NCBI GenBank assembly: GCA_031317595.1
Contig: JANCMB010000001.1
Span: 310,001 to 374,000 of the forward strand
DNA from: Glutamicibacter sp. PS
GTDB lineage: Bacteria; Actinomycetota; Actinomycetes; Actinomycetales; Micrococcaceae
Reading direction: 5' to 3'
DNA length: 64,000 nucleotides
Position numbers and translations under genes: made by a program. The notes beneath the pieces are model-generated. The model was not told the origin of the DNA and did not search any database. It worked only from the letters and a program-made list of their open reading frames with translations. Position 1 is the first letter of the stretch. Every line of letters begins with the position of its first letter. Shown in pieces: positions 7,822-16,493 of the stretch.

Positions 7822-9021
7822 TTAGCGTGCTTCGCCGAGCAGACGCTGCATGCGAGCCACGCCCTCGGCCAAGTCGGCGTCGCCGAGTGCGTACGACATG
7901 CGGATGTAGCCGGATGGACCAAAGGCTTCGCCCGGGACCACGGCAACTTCGGCCTGTTCCAAGATGACCGCGGCCAGCTCGGCACTGGTGTTGCTCACCA
8001 CGCCGCGGATTTCCTTGCCCAGTAGTCCACGCACATCCGAGTAGGCGTAGAAGGCGCCCTCCGGAGTGGGGCAGTGCAGGCCTTCGATGGCGTTCAGACC
8101 TTCAACGATTGCCAGGCGGCGGCGGTTGAAGGCTACCTTCATTTCCTCTACGGCATCCAGCGGTCCGGCCACGGCGGCCAGGGCCGCACGCTGCGAGACG
8201 TTGGCGACATTCGAAGTAGCGTGCGACTGCAGGTTCGTCGCGGCCTTGATGACGTCCTGCGGGCCGACCATCCAGCCCACTCGCCAACCGGTCATTGCGT
8301 AGGTCTTGGCCACACCATTGAGTACCACCACACGGTCTTCGAGTTCCGGTACGAGCGTGGCGATGGAGCTGAACTTGGCCTCACCATAGGTTAGGTGCTC
8401 GTAGATCTCGTCGGTGACCACCCAGATGCCATGCTCGGCGGCCCAACGACCAATGGCCGCTACCTCATCGGGGGTATAGACCGCGCCGGTGGGGTTCGAG
8501 GGGGAGACGAACAGCAAAACCTTGGTGCGCTCGGTGCGCACCGAATCGAGCTGTTCCACGGTGACCTTGTAGCCCTGCTCCGGGCCAGCGAAGATGGTCA
8601 CCGATGCGCCACCGGCTAGCTGCACGGCCTCCGGGTAGGTGGTCCAGTACGGGGCCGGAATAATGACCTCGTCGCCTGGATCCAGCAGGGTCGCGAAGGT
8701 GTTGTACACGGCCTGTTTACCGCCGTTGGTCACCAGCACCTGGCTGGCCTCAATGGCGTAGCCCGAATCACGCATGGTCTTGGCCGCGATGGCCTCGCGT
8801 AGTTCGGGAAGACCGGCGGCAGGGGAGTAGCGGTGATTCTTCGGATCACGTGCGGCTTCAACGGCGGCCTGCACAATGTACTCGGGCGTTGGGAAGTCCG
8901 GTTCGCCGGCGCCGAACCCAATCACGGGGCGGCCGGCGGCTTTCAACGCCTTGGCCTTGGCGTCGACGGCCAGGGTGGCAGATTCGGAGATTGCGCCAAT
9001 GCGGCGAGAAATTCTAGACAT
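7822..9021 (-). CDS. Pyridoxal-phosphate aminotransferase, aspartate type
   Basis: This class I aminotransferase of 399 residues is most like bacterial subgroup Ib aspartate aminotransferases. Visible motifs are [14 protein letters not shown] near the N-terminus, [27 protein letters not shown] and the PLP lysine in [18 protein letters not shown] start at MSRISRRIG (9021) because the extra 16 upstream codons look non-coding. It would transfer amino groups between aspartate and 2-oxoglutarate; substrate range cannot be read from sequence alone. It is divergent from the tRNA-Trp/secE unit. Confidence 0.88.
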   Translation of the reverse strand: MSRISRRIGAISESATLAVDAKAKALKAAGRPVIGFGAGEPDFPTPEYIVQAAVEAARDPKNHRYSPAAGLPELREAIAAKTMRDSGYAIEASQVLVTNGGKQAVYNTFATLLDPGDEVIIPAPYWTTYPEAVQLAGGASVTIFAGPEQGYKVTVEQLDSVRTERTKVLLFVSPSNPTGAVYTPDEVAAIGRWAAEHGIWVVTDEIYEHLTYGEAKFSSIATLVPELEDRVVVLNGVAKTYAMTGWRVGWMVGPQDVIKAATNLQSHATSNVANVSQRAALAAVAGPLDAVEEMKVAFNRRRLAIVEGLNAIEGLHCPTPEGAFYAYSDVRGLLGKEIRGVVSNTSAELAAVILEQAEVAVVPGEAFGPSGYIRMSYALGDADLAEGVARMQRLLGEAR

Positions 9022-9247
9022 GGGTGGAGAGATCCTGAACTCTACGTTGAAAGCTGTCGCCCTTAACATTAGTGGTCAGATCGATCCGTGGCCGGGATAC
9101 CCCGGAAAATTACGGAGAATGATCAGTTCAGCAACACTTTTTTAGCGGCCTTCGACACACTCCGGGTGGTCAGTTCGACATTTGCGCGATCCTTGCGTAA
9201 AGTTATTTTTCGTTGCCGGGACAAGCGGCAGCAGAGCTCAAGCTCAA

Positions 9248-9320
9248 AGGGTAGTGGCGCAATTGGTAGCGCAGCGGTCTCCAAAACCGCAGGTTGCAGG
9301 TTCGAGTCCTGTCTGCCCTG
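9248..9320 (+). tRNA. tRNA-Trp (CCA anticodon)
   Basis: The 73-base cloverleaf can be folded by hand. The acceptor is 9248-9254 with 9313-9319 (one G-U), the D stem GCGC/GCGC, and the anticodon stem GCGGT/ACCGC with loop CTCCAAA giving anticodon CCA at 9281-9283. The T arm is GCAGG/CCTGT around TTCGAGT, and G9320 is the discriminator. The 3' CCA is not encoded. Its place just upstream of secE-nusG is a conserved actinobacterial arrangement. Confidence 0.97.
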
Positions 9321-9439
9321 CGCAGTAGCGATACAGAAGGTATCGCACAGCGAATCTCACGTCACGGTGTGTTGTGGTCGGCCAGGCTGCGACACACCGT
9401 GATTGTTTCAACTGGCCAATTATTGAAACGAGGATCACG

Positions 9440-9694
9440 GTGAGCAACTCAGCTGTTGAAAGCCCGGGACGCGGTAACGACCTTAAGAAGAGCTTCTTCG
9501 GGCGCATTATGCTTTTCCTGCGCCAAGTCATCTCCGAGCTGAAGAAGGTCGTTACGCCTACTCGTAGCGAGCTTTTGAACTACACCCTGGTGGTGATCGC
9601 CTTCGTCGCGGTCGTCATGGTGTTGGTTTCCCTCCTAGATTTCGTGTTCGGTAGTGGCTCGATCCTCCTGTTCACAAACCGTCCGGAACAGTAA
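9440..9694 (+). CDS. secE: Preprotein translocase subunit SecE
   Basis: I start at the GTG at 9440 (VSNSAVESPGRG), preceded by GAGG at a suitable distance, giving 84 residues. It shows the SecE signature FLRQVISELKKVVTPTRSEL before a single membrane helix (LVVIAFVAVVMVLVSLLDFVF). SecE clamps and stabilises SecY in the SecYEG translocon. It sits between tRNA-Trp and nusG as in most actinobacteria, 80 bases ahead of nusG. Confidence 0.95.
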   Translation: MSNSAVESPGRGNDLKKSFFGRIMLFLRQVISELKKVVTPTRSELLNYTLVVIAFVAVVMVLVSLLDFVFGSGSILLFTNRPEQ

Positions 9695-9774
9695 AATTTC
9701 CAGCGTCTGCCAGCCGAACCCGGCCGGTGGGCGCGCAATGGTGTTAAGTCAGTAAAAAGAAAGCAGGAACTGCA

Positions 9775-10575
9775 GTGTCCGACAATGAACTCGAACAGCA
9801 GGTTAGCGACGAGGTCGAGACCGAGTTCGTTGCATCCGAGCAGACCGCCGATGAGCCGGTTATTGCAGGTGAAACGGCTACCGCCGAAACCGCTGATGAG
9901 GCACCGGAAGCTAGCGACGAGGTAGCTACCGAGCAGAGCGAAGCTGATGAGGCCGCCGACAAGGTCGCCCAGCTCAAGGAAGAATTCCGCGCCAAGCTGC
10001 GTCGTCAGCCAGGTGACTGGTATGTAATCCACACCTACGCAGGTTACGAGAACCGCGTGAAGGTGAACCTCGAGGCACGTATCCAGACTCAGGACATGGA
10101 GGATTTCATTTACGAAATCCAGGTCCCGATGGAAGAGGTCGTCGAGGTCAAGAACACTCAGCGCAAGATCGTGCGCCGCGTGCGTATTCCGGGTTATGTG
10201 CTGGTTCGAATGGAGCTCACCGACGCTTCGTGGGGTGTTGTTCGCCACACTCCAGGTATCACCGGCTTCGTGGGTAACGCCCACGACCCGAACCCGCTGA
10301 GCTTGGATGAAGTGTTCTCCATGCTTGAGCACACCGTGGTTGATCCGGAGAAGCAGCCCTCGGCCTCCAAGCCGGGTCGCGCCCCAATTACTGAGGTCAC
10401 GGTGGACTTCGAGGTTGGCGAGTCGGTTATCGTCAACGACGGTCCGTTCGAGACCATGCCTGCAACCATCTCCGAGATCAAGCTCGAAGCGGCCCAGCTG
10501 GTTGTGTTGGTTTCGATCTTCGAACGCGAGACCCCAGTGACGCTGAACTTCAACCAGGTCACCAAGATCCAGTAG
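9775..10575 (+). CDS. nusG: Transcription termination/antitermination factor NusG
   Basis: The 266-residue protein starts at GTG after an AGGA site. The first 75 or so residues are an acidic, low-complexity extension rich in Glu, Ala and Asp. The NGN domain follows ([20 protein letters not shown]) and then a KOW domain ([21 protein letters not shown]). NusG binds RNA polymerase and couples it to Rho or to ribosomal protein S10. The long acidic N-terminus is common in actinobacteria and absent from the E. coli protein. It lies 129 bases upstream of rplK. Confidence 0.97.
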   Translation: MSDNELEQQVSDEVETEFVASEQTADEPVIAGETATAETADEAPEASDEVATEQSEADEAADKVAQLKEEFRAKLRRQPGDWYVIHTYAGYENRVKVNLEARIQTQDMEDFIYEIQVPMEEVVEVKNTQRKIVRRVRIPGYVLVRMELTDASWGVVRHTPGITGFVGNAHDPNPLSLDEVFSMLEHTVVDPEKQPSASKPGRAPITEVTVDFEVGESVIVNDGPFETMPATISEIKLEAAQLVVLVSIFERETPVTLNFNQVTKIQ

Positions 10576-10704
10576 TATTAAGTCTTCGTGCCCCATTGCG
10601 ACATGCTTTCGCGGTGCGGGCACGTTCGGCTGTCGCGCCACGACGGCCACCATCCGTACCACGCTCCTGTGCTGCGGAAAAACGCAAGAGTAGAAGGACC
10701 CGAC

Positions 10705-11136
10705 ATGGCCCCTAAGAAAAAGGTCACCGGACTCATCAAGCTGCAGATCCAGGCAGGCGCCGCCAACCCGGCACCTCCGATCGGTCCTGCCCTTGGTCAG
10801 CACGGCGTGAACATCATGGAATTCTGCAAGGCTTACAACGCTGCCACCGAGTCGCAGCGCGGTAACGTGATTCCAGTTGAAATCACCGTGTACGAAGATC
10901 GTTCGTTCACCTTCATCACCAAGACTCCTCCGGCAGCCGAGCTGATCAAGAAGGCTGCTGGCGTTGCCAAGGGTTCGGGCACCCCGCACACCACCAAGGT
11001 GGGCAAGCTGACCCAGGCTCAGGTTGAGGAGATCGCTAACTCCAAGATGGAAGACCTGAACGCAAACGATCTGGCCGCCGCCTCCAAGATCATCGCCGGT
11101 ACCGCCCGCTCCATGGGCATCACCGTCGAAGGCTAA
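10705..11136 (+). CDS. rplK: 50S ribosomal protein L11
   Basis: I start at [18 protein letters not shown] (10705), giving 143 residues, the usual length. The proline-rich N-terminal lobe [20 protein letters not shown] and the C-terminal rRNA-binding domain are intact. L11 forms the GTPase-associated stalk base and is the thiopeptide contact site. The frame is open upstream but that stretch has no conserved residues. A hairpin lies between this gene and rplA. Confidence 0.97.
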
Positions 11137-11191
11137 GTACCAGCCTTTGCGTGGCTTCACCACGAAGCTACACAACCACTAACTAATAAAA

Positions 11192-11218
11192 GGTGGCTGA
11201 ACCGCCAGTTCAACCACC
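11192..11218 (+). promoter_or_regulatory. Intercistronic hairpin between rplK and rplA
   Basis: The arms 11192-11202 and 11208-11218 pair over eleven positions with one mismatch around a five-base loop, 56 bases before the rplA start. There is no U-run, so it is more likely an RNA-processing or protein-binding structure than a terminator. L1 binding is possible but not shown. Confidence 0.4.
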
Positions 11219-11274
11219 CGTGGCAGGGCCGAGCGCGGTCCACATGACCACGACTGCATAAGGAGAAAACGCAG

Positions 11275-11973
11275 ATGGCAAAGCGCAGCAAAGCATACTT
11301 GGCCGCAGCGGCCAAGATTGACGCCGACAAGAGCTACGATCCGGCAGAGGCAATCGCCCTGGCCAAGGAACTGGCCGGCGAGAAGAGCAACTCGACCGTT
11401 GAGGTTGCATTCCGCCTCGGCGTCGACCCCCGTAAGGCTGACCAGATGGTGCGCGGCACCGTCAACCTGCCGCACGGCACCGGTAAGACCGCCCGCGTGT
11501 TGGTTTTCGCCAACGGTGACAAGGCAGAGGCCGCTCGTGAAGCCGGCGCCGACTTCGTTGGCTCCGACGAACTGATCGAGAAGGTGCAGGGCGGCTGGAC
11601 CGACTTTGACGCCGCCGTGGCAACCCCGGACATGATGGGTAAGGTTGGCCGCCTGGGTAAGATCCTCGGCCCACGTAACCTCATGCCGAACCCGAAGACC
11701 GGCACCGTGACCATGGATGTGGCCAAGGCCGTCAACGACATCAAGGGTGGCAAGATCGACTTCCGCGTCGACAAGCACTCGAACCTGCACTTCATCATCG
11801 GCAAGGCATCCTTCGATGCCAAGCAGCTGACCGAGAACTACGCAGCCGCTCTGGAAGAGGTGCTTCGCTTGAAGCCGTCCTCCTCCAAGGGCCGTTACAT
11901 CTCGAAGGCCACCGTGGCCACCACCTTCGGTCCCGGCATCCCGGTTGATCCGAACGTAACCCGCGTTGGCTAG
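11275..11973 (+). CDS. rplA: 50S ribosomal protein L1
   Basis: The 232-residue protein begins [19 protein letters not shown] after an AGGAG site. It contains the L1 signature around [11 protein letters not shown] and [17 protein letters not shown]1 binds the mobile L1 stalk of 23S rRNA and helps release the E-site tRNA; in other bacteria it also represses its own operon. It closes the secE-nusG-rplK-rplA block and is followed 22 bases later by a terminator. Confidence 0.97.
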   Translation: MAKRSKAYLAAAAKIDADKSYDPAEAIALAKELAGEKSNSTVEVAFRLGVDPRKADQMVRGTVNLPHGTGKTARVLVFANGDKAEAAREAGADFVGSDELIEKVQGGWTDFDAAVATPDMMGKVGRLGKILGPRNLMPNPKTGTVTMDVAKAVNDIKGGKIDFRVDKHSNLHFIIGKASFDAKQLTENYAAALEEVLRLKPSSSKGRYISKATVATTFGPGIPVDPNVTRVG

Positions 11974-11995
11974 TCACTGATTAGTCAGGCCGAAT

Positions 11996-12028
11996 AGGGG
12001 AGTCGAAGAGTTTCTTCGGCTCCCCTTT
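11996..12028 (+). terminator. Terminator after rplA
   Basis: Arms 11996-12009 and 12013-12026 pair nearly perfectly, with one G-U, around a three-base loop and run into CCCCTTTCG. This ends the secE to rplA transcription unit. Confidence 0.88.
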
Positions 12029-12119
12029 CGCATGCCTAGGACGCATTCCTGCGCTGTGACGTCACCCGGAATTATTCAACGGTACGTAGAGAAAGTTTGC
12101 TTCATGTATTGCCGGGGTC

Positions 12120-12148
12120 TTGTCTTGCCCTCATACCTCGGTGATACT
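12120..12148 (+). promoter_or_regulatory. Promoter of rplJ-rplL
   Basis: TTGTCT at 12120-12125 and GATACT at 12143-12148 are separated by exactly 17 bases and fit a housekeeping-sigma promoter. The predicted transcript starts near 12155, about 400 bases upstream of rplJ. Confidence 0.65.
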
Positions 12149-12154
12149 CTGTAG

Positions 12155-12560
12155 AAACCGAGTCACTCGGCACCAGTTATATGGGACCCCCAAGACCATG
12201 TAGCAGGTGGATGAATGAGGTCTCCCCAAGGCCTGTTCGTCGACAAGTAGCCTGCGTTCAGCGTCCCCCAAAGTGCTGGCGCGGGCCTTGTCTTTTAACG
12301 CGGCGTGTCAGAGATCACCACTCAATGGCTTTGCCTCGATTTTGCCTGTGGCACTCGCGTCGGTAGACTTAAAAACACCGAAGACCGTCGGTCGAGACCT
12401 GCTTTGTCAGGAATCCGAAGAGTCCACCTGGACGACCAACGCAGGTTTCATAGATTTGTCTCAACTCAGGTTGAGCTGCCCTGTGCTCCTGCGCGGGGCG
12501 TTTTTTATTGCGCTCCGCCGGTTATGAAACGGTACCGAACTATTCCCCGGAAGGAGTGTT
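12155..12560 (+). ncRNA. Long rplJ leader with attenuator (L10-leader type)
   Basis: The roughly 400-base untranslated leader ends in an intrinsic-terminator structure: stem 12478-12485 with 12492-12499 (eight pairs, two G-U) followed by TTTTTT at 12501-12506, 55 bases before the rplJ start. A second dyad, CTCAAC/GTTGAG at 12460-12475, lies immediately before it and could compete. L10(L12) autoregulation through a structured leader is well known in many bacteria. Placement and the terminator are seen here; protein binding is inferred. No convincing gene lies in the leader. Confidence 0.65.
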
Positions 12561-13085
12561 ATGGCAACGCCGACCAAGACTGTGGCGATCGAAGAGATCA
12601 CCACTGATTTCAAGGAATCAACCGCGGCTGTCCTGACCGAATACCGTGGGCTTACCGTTGCACAGCTCAAGGAACTGCGCCGTTCGCTTGGTCAGGAGAC
12701 CAAGTACGCGGTTGTCAAGAACACCTTGACTGCAATCGCGGCTAAGGAAGCCGGCATCGATGCATTCGATGGCCAGCTTGCCGGTCCGACCGCTATCGCC
12801 TTCATTAAGGGCGATGCTGTTGCTGCTGCAAAGAGCCTCACGGAATTCGCTAAGGCGAATGACAAGCTGGTCATCAAGGCAGGTTTCTTCGAGGGTAATG
12901 CCCTTGATGAAGCTGGCATCAAGGCACTTGCTGCCCTGGAGTCCCGCGAGCACCAGCTGGCACGTGTTGCTGGCGTTCTGAAGGCTCCGGCCTCCGCTGC
13001 TGCACGCATCGTGGATGCCCTGCGCGCCAAGCTCGAAGAGAACGGTGGCGAAGCCGCCGAGGCCGCTCCGGCCGACGAGGCCTAA
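12561..13085 (+). CDS. rplJ: 50S ribosomal protein L10
   Basis: The 174-residue protein starts at ATG after AAGGAG. It contains the L10 signature TAAVLTEYRGLTVAQLKELRR. The alanine-rich C-terminus (ALRAKLEENGGEAAEAAPADEA) forms the helix that binds L7/L12 dimers on the ribosomal stalk. It is 71 bases ahead of rplL and is likely controlled by the upstream attenuator. Confidence 0.97.
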   Translation: MATPTKTVAIEEITTDFKESTAAVLTEYRGLTVAQLKELRRSLGQETKYAVVKNTLTAIAAKEAGIDAFDGQLAGPTAIAFIKGDAVAAAKSLTEFAKANDKLVIKAGFFEGNALDEAGIKALAALESREHQLARVAGVLKAPASAAARIVDALRAKLEENGGEAAEAAPADEA

Positions 13086-13156
13086 GCACCTCGCGATTCT
13101 CTCGCAACGTAACCCAATTCATCGGCCCCTAGGGCCAAAACCGAAAGGACGCCACC

Positions 13157-13534
13157 ATGGCGAAGCTCACCACCGAAGAGCTGCTCGACGCATTCAAGGA
13201 AATGACCATCATCGAGCTCTCCGAGTTCGTTAAGCAGTTCGAGGAGACCTTCGAGGTCACCGCTGCTGCTGTTGCCGTTGCCGGTCCGGCTGGCGGCGCA
13301 GGCGAAGCTGCTGCTGAAGAGAAGACCGAGTTCGACGTTATCCTCGAGTCGGCTGGCGACAAGAAGATCGCAGTCATCAAGGAAGTTCGCGGCATCACCT
13401 CGCTGGGTCTGAAGGAAGCCAAGGAGCTCGTCGACGGCGCTCCGAAGGCTCTGCTGGAAGGCGTTGCCAAGGACGCAGCGGAGAAGGCCAAGGAAGCTCT
13501 GGAAGCTGCCGGCGCCACCGTCACCGTCAAGTAA
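13157..13534 (+). CDS. rplL: 50S ribosomal protein L7/L12
   Basis: The 125-residue protein has the N-terminal dimerisation domain ([19 protein letters not shown]) and an alanine/glycine-rich hinge ([15 protein letters not shown]). The C-terminal factor-binding domain follows ([25 protein letters not shown]). L7/L12 recruits and activates the translational GTPases. GAAAGGA precedes the ATG. A terminator follows 31 bases after the stop, separating rplJL from rpoBC. Confidence 0.97.
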   Translation: MAKLTTEELLDAFKEMTIIELSEFVKQFEETFEVTAAAVAVAGPAGGAGEAAAEEKTEFDVILESAGDKKIAVIKEVRGITSLGLKEAKELVDGAPKALLEGVAKDAAEKAKEALEAAGATVTVK

Positions 13535-13565
13535 GCTCACGCGGTCACTCGCAGCTTATTGCGAA

Positions 13566-13599
13566 GGCTCCCAAACGATTCGTTCGTTTGGGGGCCTTT
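13566..13599 (+). terminator. Terminator after rplL
   Basis: Arms 13566-13578 and 13584-13596 pair with one G-U around a five-base loop and are followed by TTT. It ends the rplJ-rplL operon. Confidence 0.87.
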
Positions 13600-13693
13600 C
13601 GCCGTTAACGCTCCTAACCGTTATTTGATATTTATATGCTTATAACGATTCCATTAACAGCTGATACTCATTTGGTTATCCTACGCTGGAAGT

Positions 13694-14830
13694 GTGCAGA
13701 GACATGTAGCGGCTAAACGCCCAGAAAAGGTAGCGCGACTCGGATTGCTCGACGGGTTGCGGATCACCGCGGCACTTACCGTGGTGTTCTACCACTACAC
13801 TGCCTGGGGTCATTCGCACTGGGGAACCAAGGCGCCGGATGCGTGGCCAATTCTTTCGGAGATTACACGCTACGGCAGCATCGGCGTACAGCTATTCTTC
13901 TTGATCTCGGGTTTCGTCATCCTCATGTCGGTGCAGGGTAAATCTGTGCTGCAATTCGTCGCCTCACGTGCGGGGCGACTCTATCCTGCCTATTGGTTAG
14001 CGGTGTTGGCCGCGGCCGTGCTGACGTTCATCCTGTGGCCAGAGGCCAGTGATGGACGAACCACCGGGGACATCTTGCCCAACCTGACCATGATGCAGAC
14101 CGCCATGGATGTCCGAGATCTTGACGGTGTCTACTGGACGCTGTGGGCAGAGCTTCGTTTTTACTTCCTGCTGGGAATCATGCTCGCCCTAGGCTGGACC
14201 AAATCGCATCACATTATGCTGCTTTCGGTGCTCTGGCCGGCCGTTGGTTTGTATTTTAAATTCACTGGCGCCACGACCTCGATGGAATGGGTACTGGGGC
14301 AGTATTCATCGCTCTTCTGCATCGGCATGTTGCTCTTCGTCATATATACCGAGGGATCTTCACTCACGCGTTGGCTGCTAATTGGCGTCAATACGCTCAT
14401 CGCCAGCTACCACACCGGACTGAAAGGCGCTTTCGATAGTTCCTACCTGTCGGGCCTAGAGGTCCCGGCATGGCATTTCGCCCTACTCTGTACCCTTTGT
14501 GTGGCGGTGGTGGCCCTATGTACTGTCACACCACTAAACAGGGTTTACTCGCGTTGGCTGGTCTTCGCCGGTTCGCTGACCTACCCGCTGTATCTCATCC
14601 ATGAGTTGTGGGGCTGGTGGATCATTGAATCCCTGCATTTGAAGATCAACCAGTACATATTGCTTCCACTGACTATCGCGATCGTCCTGCTGGTTGCCTA
14701 CCTGATCTCCCGCTTCGTCGAGAAGCCGGCGGGACTGTTGCTACGCAACGGAATCCTCGCGGCCGGCGGCAAACTCGGCCAACGTATAACGTTGCCGGTT
14801 CCTTCTTGGGCACGTTCCGATGTCCCGTAG
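13694..14830 (+). CDS. Acyltransferase family 3 (OafA-like) membrane protein
   Basis: The 378-residue polytopic protein starts LGLLDGLRITAALTVVFYHY, the acyltransferase-3 signature with its catalytic-region histidine. About ten hydrophobic helices follow, including IGVQLFFLISGFVILMS and LTYPLYLIHELWGWW. The family moves acyl groups onto extracellular sugars such as polysaccharide or peptidoglycan; the acceptor here is unknown. The GTG start has no spaced Shine-Dalgarno sequence. TACGCT ends six bases before it, which would fit a leaderless transcript. The AT-rich upstream region and the isolated position suggest a separately acquired gene. Confidence 0.88.
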   Translation: MQRHVAAKRPEKVARLGLLDGLRITAALTVVFYHYTAWGHSHWGTKAPDAWPILSEITRYGSIGVQLFFLISGFVILMSVQGKSVLQFVASRAGRLYPAYWLAVLAAAVLTFILWPEASDGRTTGDILPNLTMMQTAMDVRDLDGVYWTLWAELRFYFLLGIMLALGWTKSHHIMLLSVLWPAVGLYFKFTGATTSMEWVLGQYSSLFCIGMLLFVIYTEGSSLTRWLLIGVNTLIASYHTGLKGAFDSSYLSGLEVPAWHFALLCTLCVAVVALCTVTPLNRVYSRWLVFAGSLTYPLYLIHELWGWWIIESLHLKINQYILLPLTIAIVLLVAYLISRFVEKPAGLLLRNGILAAGGKLGQRITLPVPSWARSDVP

Positions 14831-14859
14831 CTGGTGACGCTCAAGCCACCGCGCACGGT

Positions 14860-14904
14860 TAACGGCGATCGGCTCCGCACTAGGTGCGGAGCCGATCGCC
14901 GTTA
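14860..14904. terminator. Bidirectional terminator, 21-bp perfect stem
   Basis: Arms 14860-14880 and 14884-14904 are perfect complements with a three-base loop. The hairpin lies between the convergent acyltransferase and thiolase genes and can serve both, although neither side has a U-run. Confidence 0.87.
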
Positions 14905-14910
14905 CGGGGT

Positions 14911-16101
14911 CTAGTCGCGGAAGAGGACCAAGGCTTCGCCCTGGCCGCCGCCGCCACAGAGGCTTACTGCCGCGCGGCCAGCGCCGCGACGTTGAAGTTC
15001 CAGCGCCGCGGTGAGCGCGAGGCGCGTACCGGAGGCCCCAATGGGATGGCCGAGGGCAATGGCCCCGCCGTGAATATTGGTGCGCTCCAGCGGGTAGTTC
15101 AGGTCCTTGAGCGACTGGCATGCCACAGCACCAAAGGCCTCGTTGATTTCGATAAAGTCGAGATCCTCGGCTGCCCACCCCTGCTTGTTCAGCGCACTGG
15201 CGATGGCATTCGAAGGCTGCGAGTGCAAAGAATTATCCGGTCCGGCTACCTGGCCCGCGGCTCCGAGGGTCGCGAGGATCTCGTAGCCGTTATTTTCCGC
15301 CCACTCGCGCGAGGTCACCACGACAGCCGCGGCACCATCGGACAGCGGTGAAGAGTTACCCGCCGTGATCGTGCCATCACCGGTGAAGGCCGGGCGGAGC
15401 GCGGCCAAGGTCTGCTCGGTCGTATCCGGGCGAATACCTTCATCCAGAGCCACTACCACCGGCTCGCCCTTACGCTGTGGGATGGAGACCGGGGAGATTT
15501 CCTTGGCGAAAAGACCCTCGGCCACGGCACGCGCCGCACGCTGGTGACTCAAGGCAGCCACCGCATCCTGAGCGGGGCGATCAATGCTGAGCACGCCGTT
15601 CTTTTCTTCGGTGCTCAAACCCATGGATTTGCCATCGAAGGCGTCGGTCAAGCCATCGTGGGCCACCGAGTCAACCGCCGAAATGTCACCGTAGGTCCAA
15701 CCAAAGCGGGATTTCGGCAGCAGGTGCGGAGTGTTCGACATCGACTCTTGGCCGCCAGCAACCACCACGTCGGCCTCGCCGGACCGGACGAGCCGTGCGG
15801 CATCGATAATGGCCGCGAGCCCCGAGAGGCACACCTTGTTGACGGTCACCGTGGGCACATCCCAACCAATACCGGCGGCAATGGCCGATTGGCGGGCGGG
15901 GTTCTGCCCACATCCAGCCTGAACAACCTGGCCCATGATGACACTTTGCACCGCGTCGGCCGGTACGCCGGCGCTAGCCAGGGCTCCCTTAATCGCCACC
16001 GCGCCCAGCTCAACGGCGCTTTGTGAGGCCAGAGCCCCCTTGAAGCGAGCGAATGGGGTGCGGCTGCCACCTATGAGGACAGCATCGCGTGGTGAGGCCA
16101 T
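14911..16101 (-). CDS. Acetyl-CoA C-acyltransferase (thiolase)
   Basis: The 396-residue protein has all three thiolase active-site regions: the nucleophile Cys91 in VNKVCLSGLA, the GGAIALGHPIGASG histidine motif, and the C-terminal CGGGGQGEA cysteine. It also has EINEAFGA. Such enzymes condense two acetyl-CoA or cleave 3-ketoacyl-CoA; length and motifs fit a biosynthetic acetyl-CoA acetyltransferase as well as a beta-oxidation thiolase, and sequence alone does not decide. It is transcribed away from rpoB and ends at the shared 21-bp terminator. Confidence 0.92.
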   Translation of the reverse strand: MASPRDAVLIGGSRTPFARFKGALASQSAVELGAVAIKGALASAGVPADAVQSVIMGQVVQAGCGQNPARQSAIAAGIGWDVPTVTVNKVCLSGLAAIIDAARLVRSGEADVVVAGGQESMSNTPHLLPKSRFGWTYGDISAVDSVAHDGLTDAFDGKSMGLSTEEKNGVLSIDRPAQDAVAALSHQRAARAVAEGLFAKEISPVSIPQRKGEPVVVALDEGIRPDTTEQTLAALRPAFTGDGTITAGNSSPLSDGAAAVVVTSREWAENNGYEILATLGAAGQVAGPDNSLHSQPSNAIASALNKQGWAAEDLDFIEINEAFGAVACQSLKDLNYPLERTNIHGGAIALGHPIGASGTRLALTAALELQRRGAGRAAVSLCGGGGQGEALVLFRD

Positions 16102-16493
16102 GGAAATTGCTCCGTTCCCTGTGAGTTACACGACATTGTGTTTCCAGCTTAGGTCATTTTCGTCCCGTTGCTGGTGTGCACGGTGTAGCTCGGGCGTGGG
16201 GGAGTGAAGCATATTAGACGTAGTCAGCGGCCCGTGAATTCGGGGCTGTGGCGGCGCTGTGGGCCGGAATGTGCGTGTGCGGGCCGCGGCGGCCGATCAC
16301 TATAGCACGAAATTTGCTTGGGGAATATCGACAAGCTTGATTCGATCCGGTACAGTAGAAGTTTGCGCCTTACTGTGTGCGCGCACGACCTTCATATAGC
16401 GGTGGGCTCGTGCGGACGCGAGGTTTCTGCACTACGCAGGAACCTTAGCACGGCAAGGTCTCGGAAACCTGACGGTCTGTGGAAGGATCCATC
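16102..16493. promoter_or_regulatory. rpoB upstream region with promoter
   Basis: This 392-base gap separates the divergent thiolase and rpoB genes and has no credible gene. TCGACA at 16328-16333 and TACAGT at 16351-16356 are 17 bases apart and form the best rpoB promoter, giving a leader of about 130 bases. A GC-rich stretch, GGGCCGCGGCGGCC, lies just upstream at about 16281-16294. Confidence 0.6.

Noticed and set aside
12181-12527. Small frames in the rplJ leader
   Set aside because: They overlap each other, lack ribosome sites and lie in a structured leader RNA.
16479-16493. GTG start five codons upstream of the chosen rpoB start
   Set aside because: The Shine-Dalgarno AGGA would fall inside the coding region; the TTG at 16494 has correct spacing.
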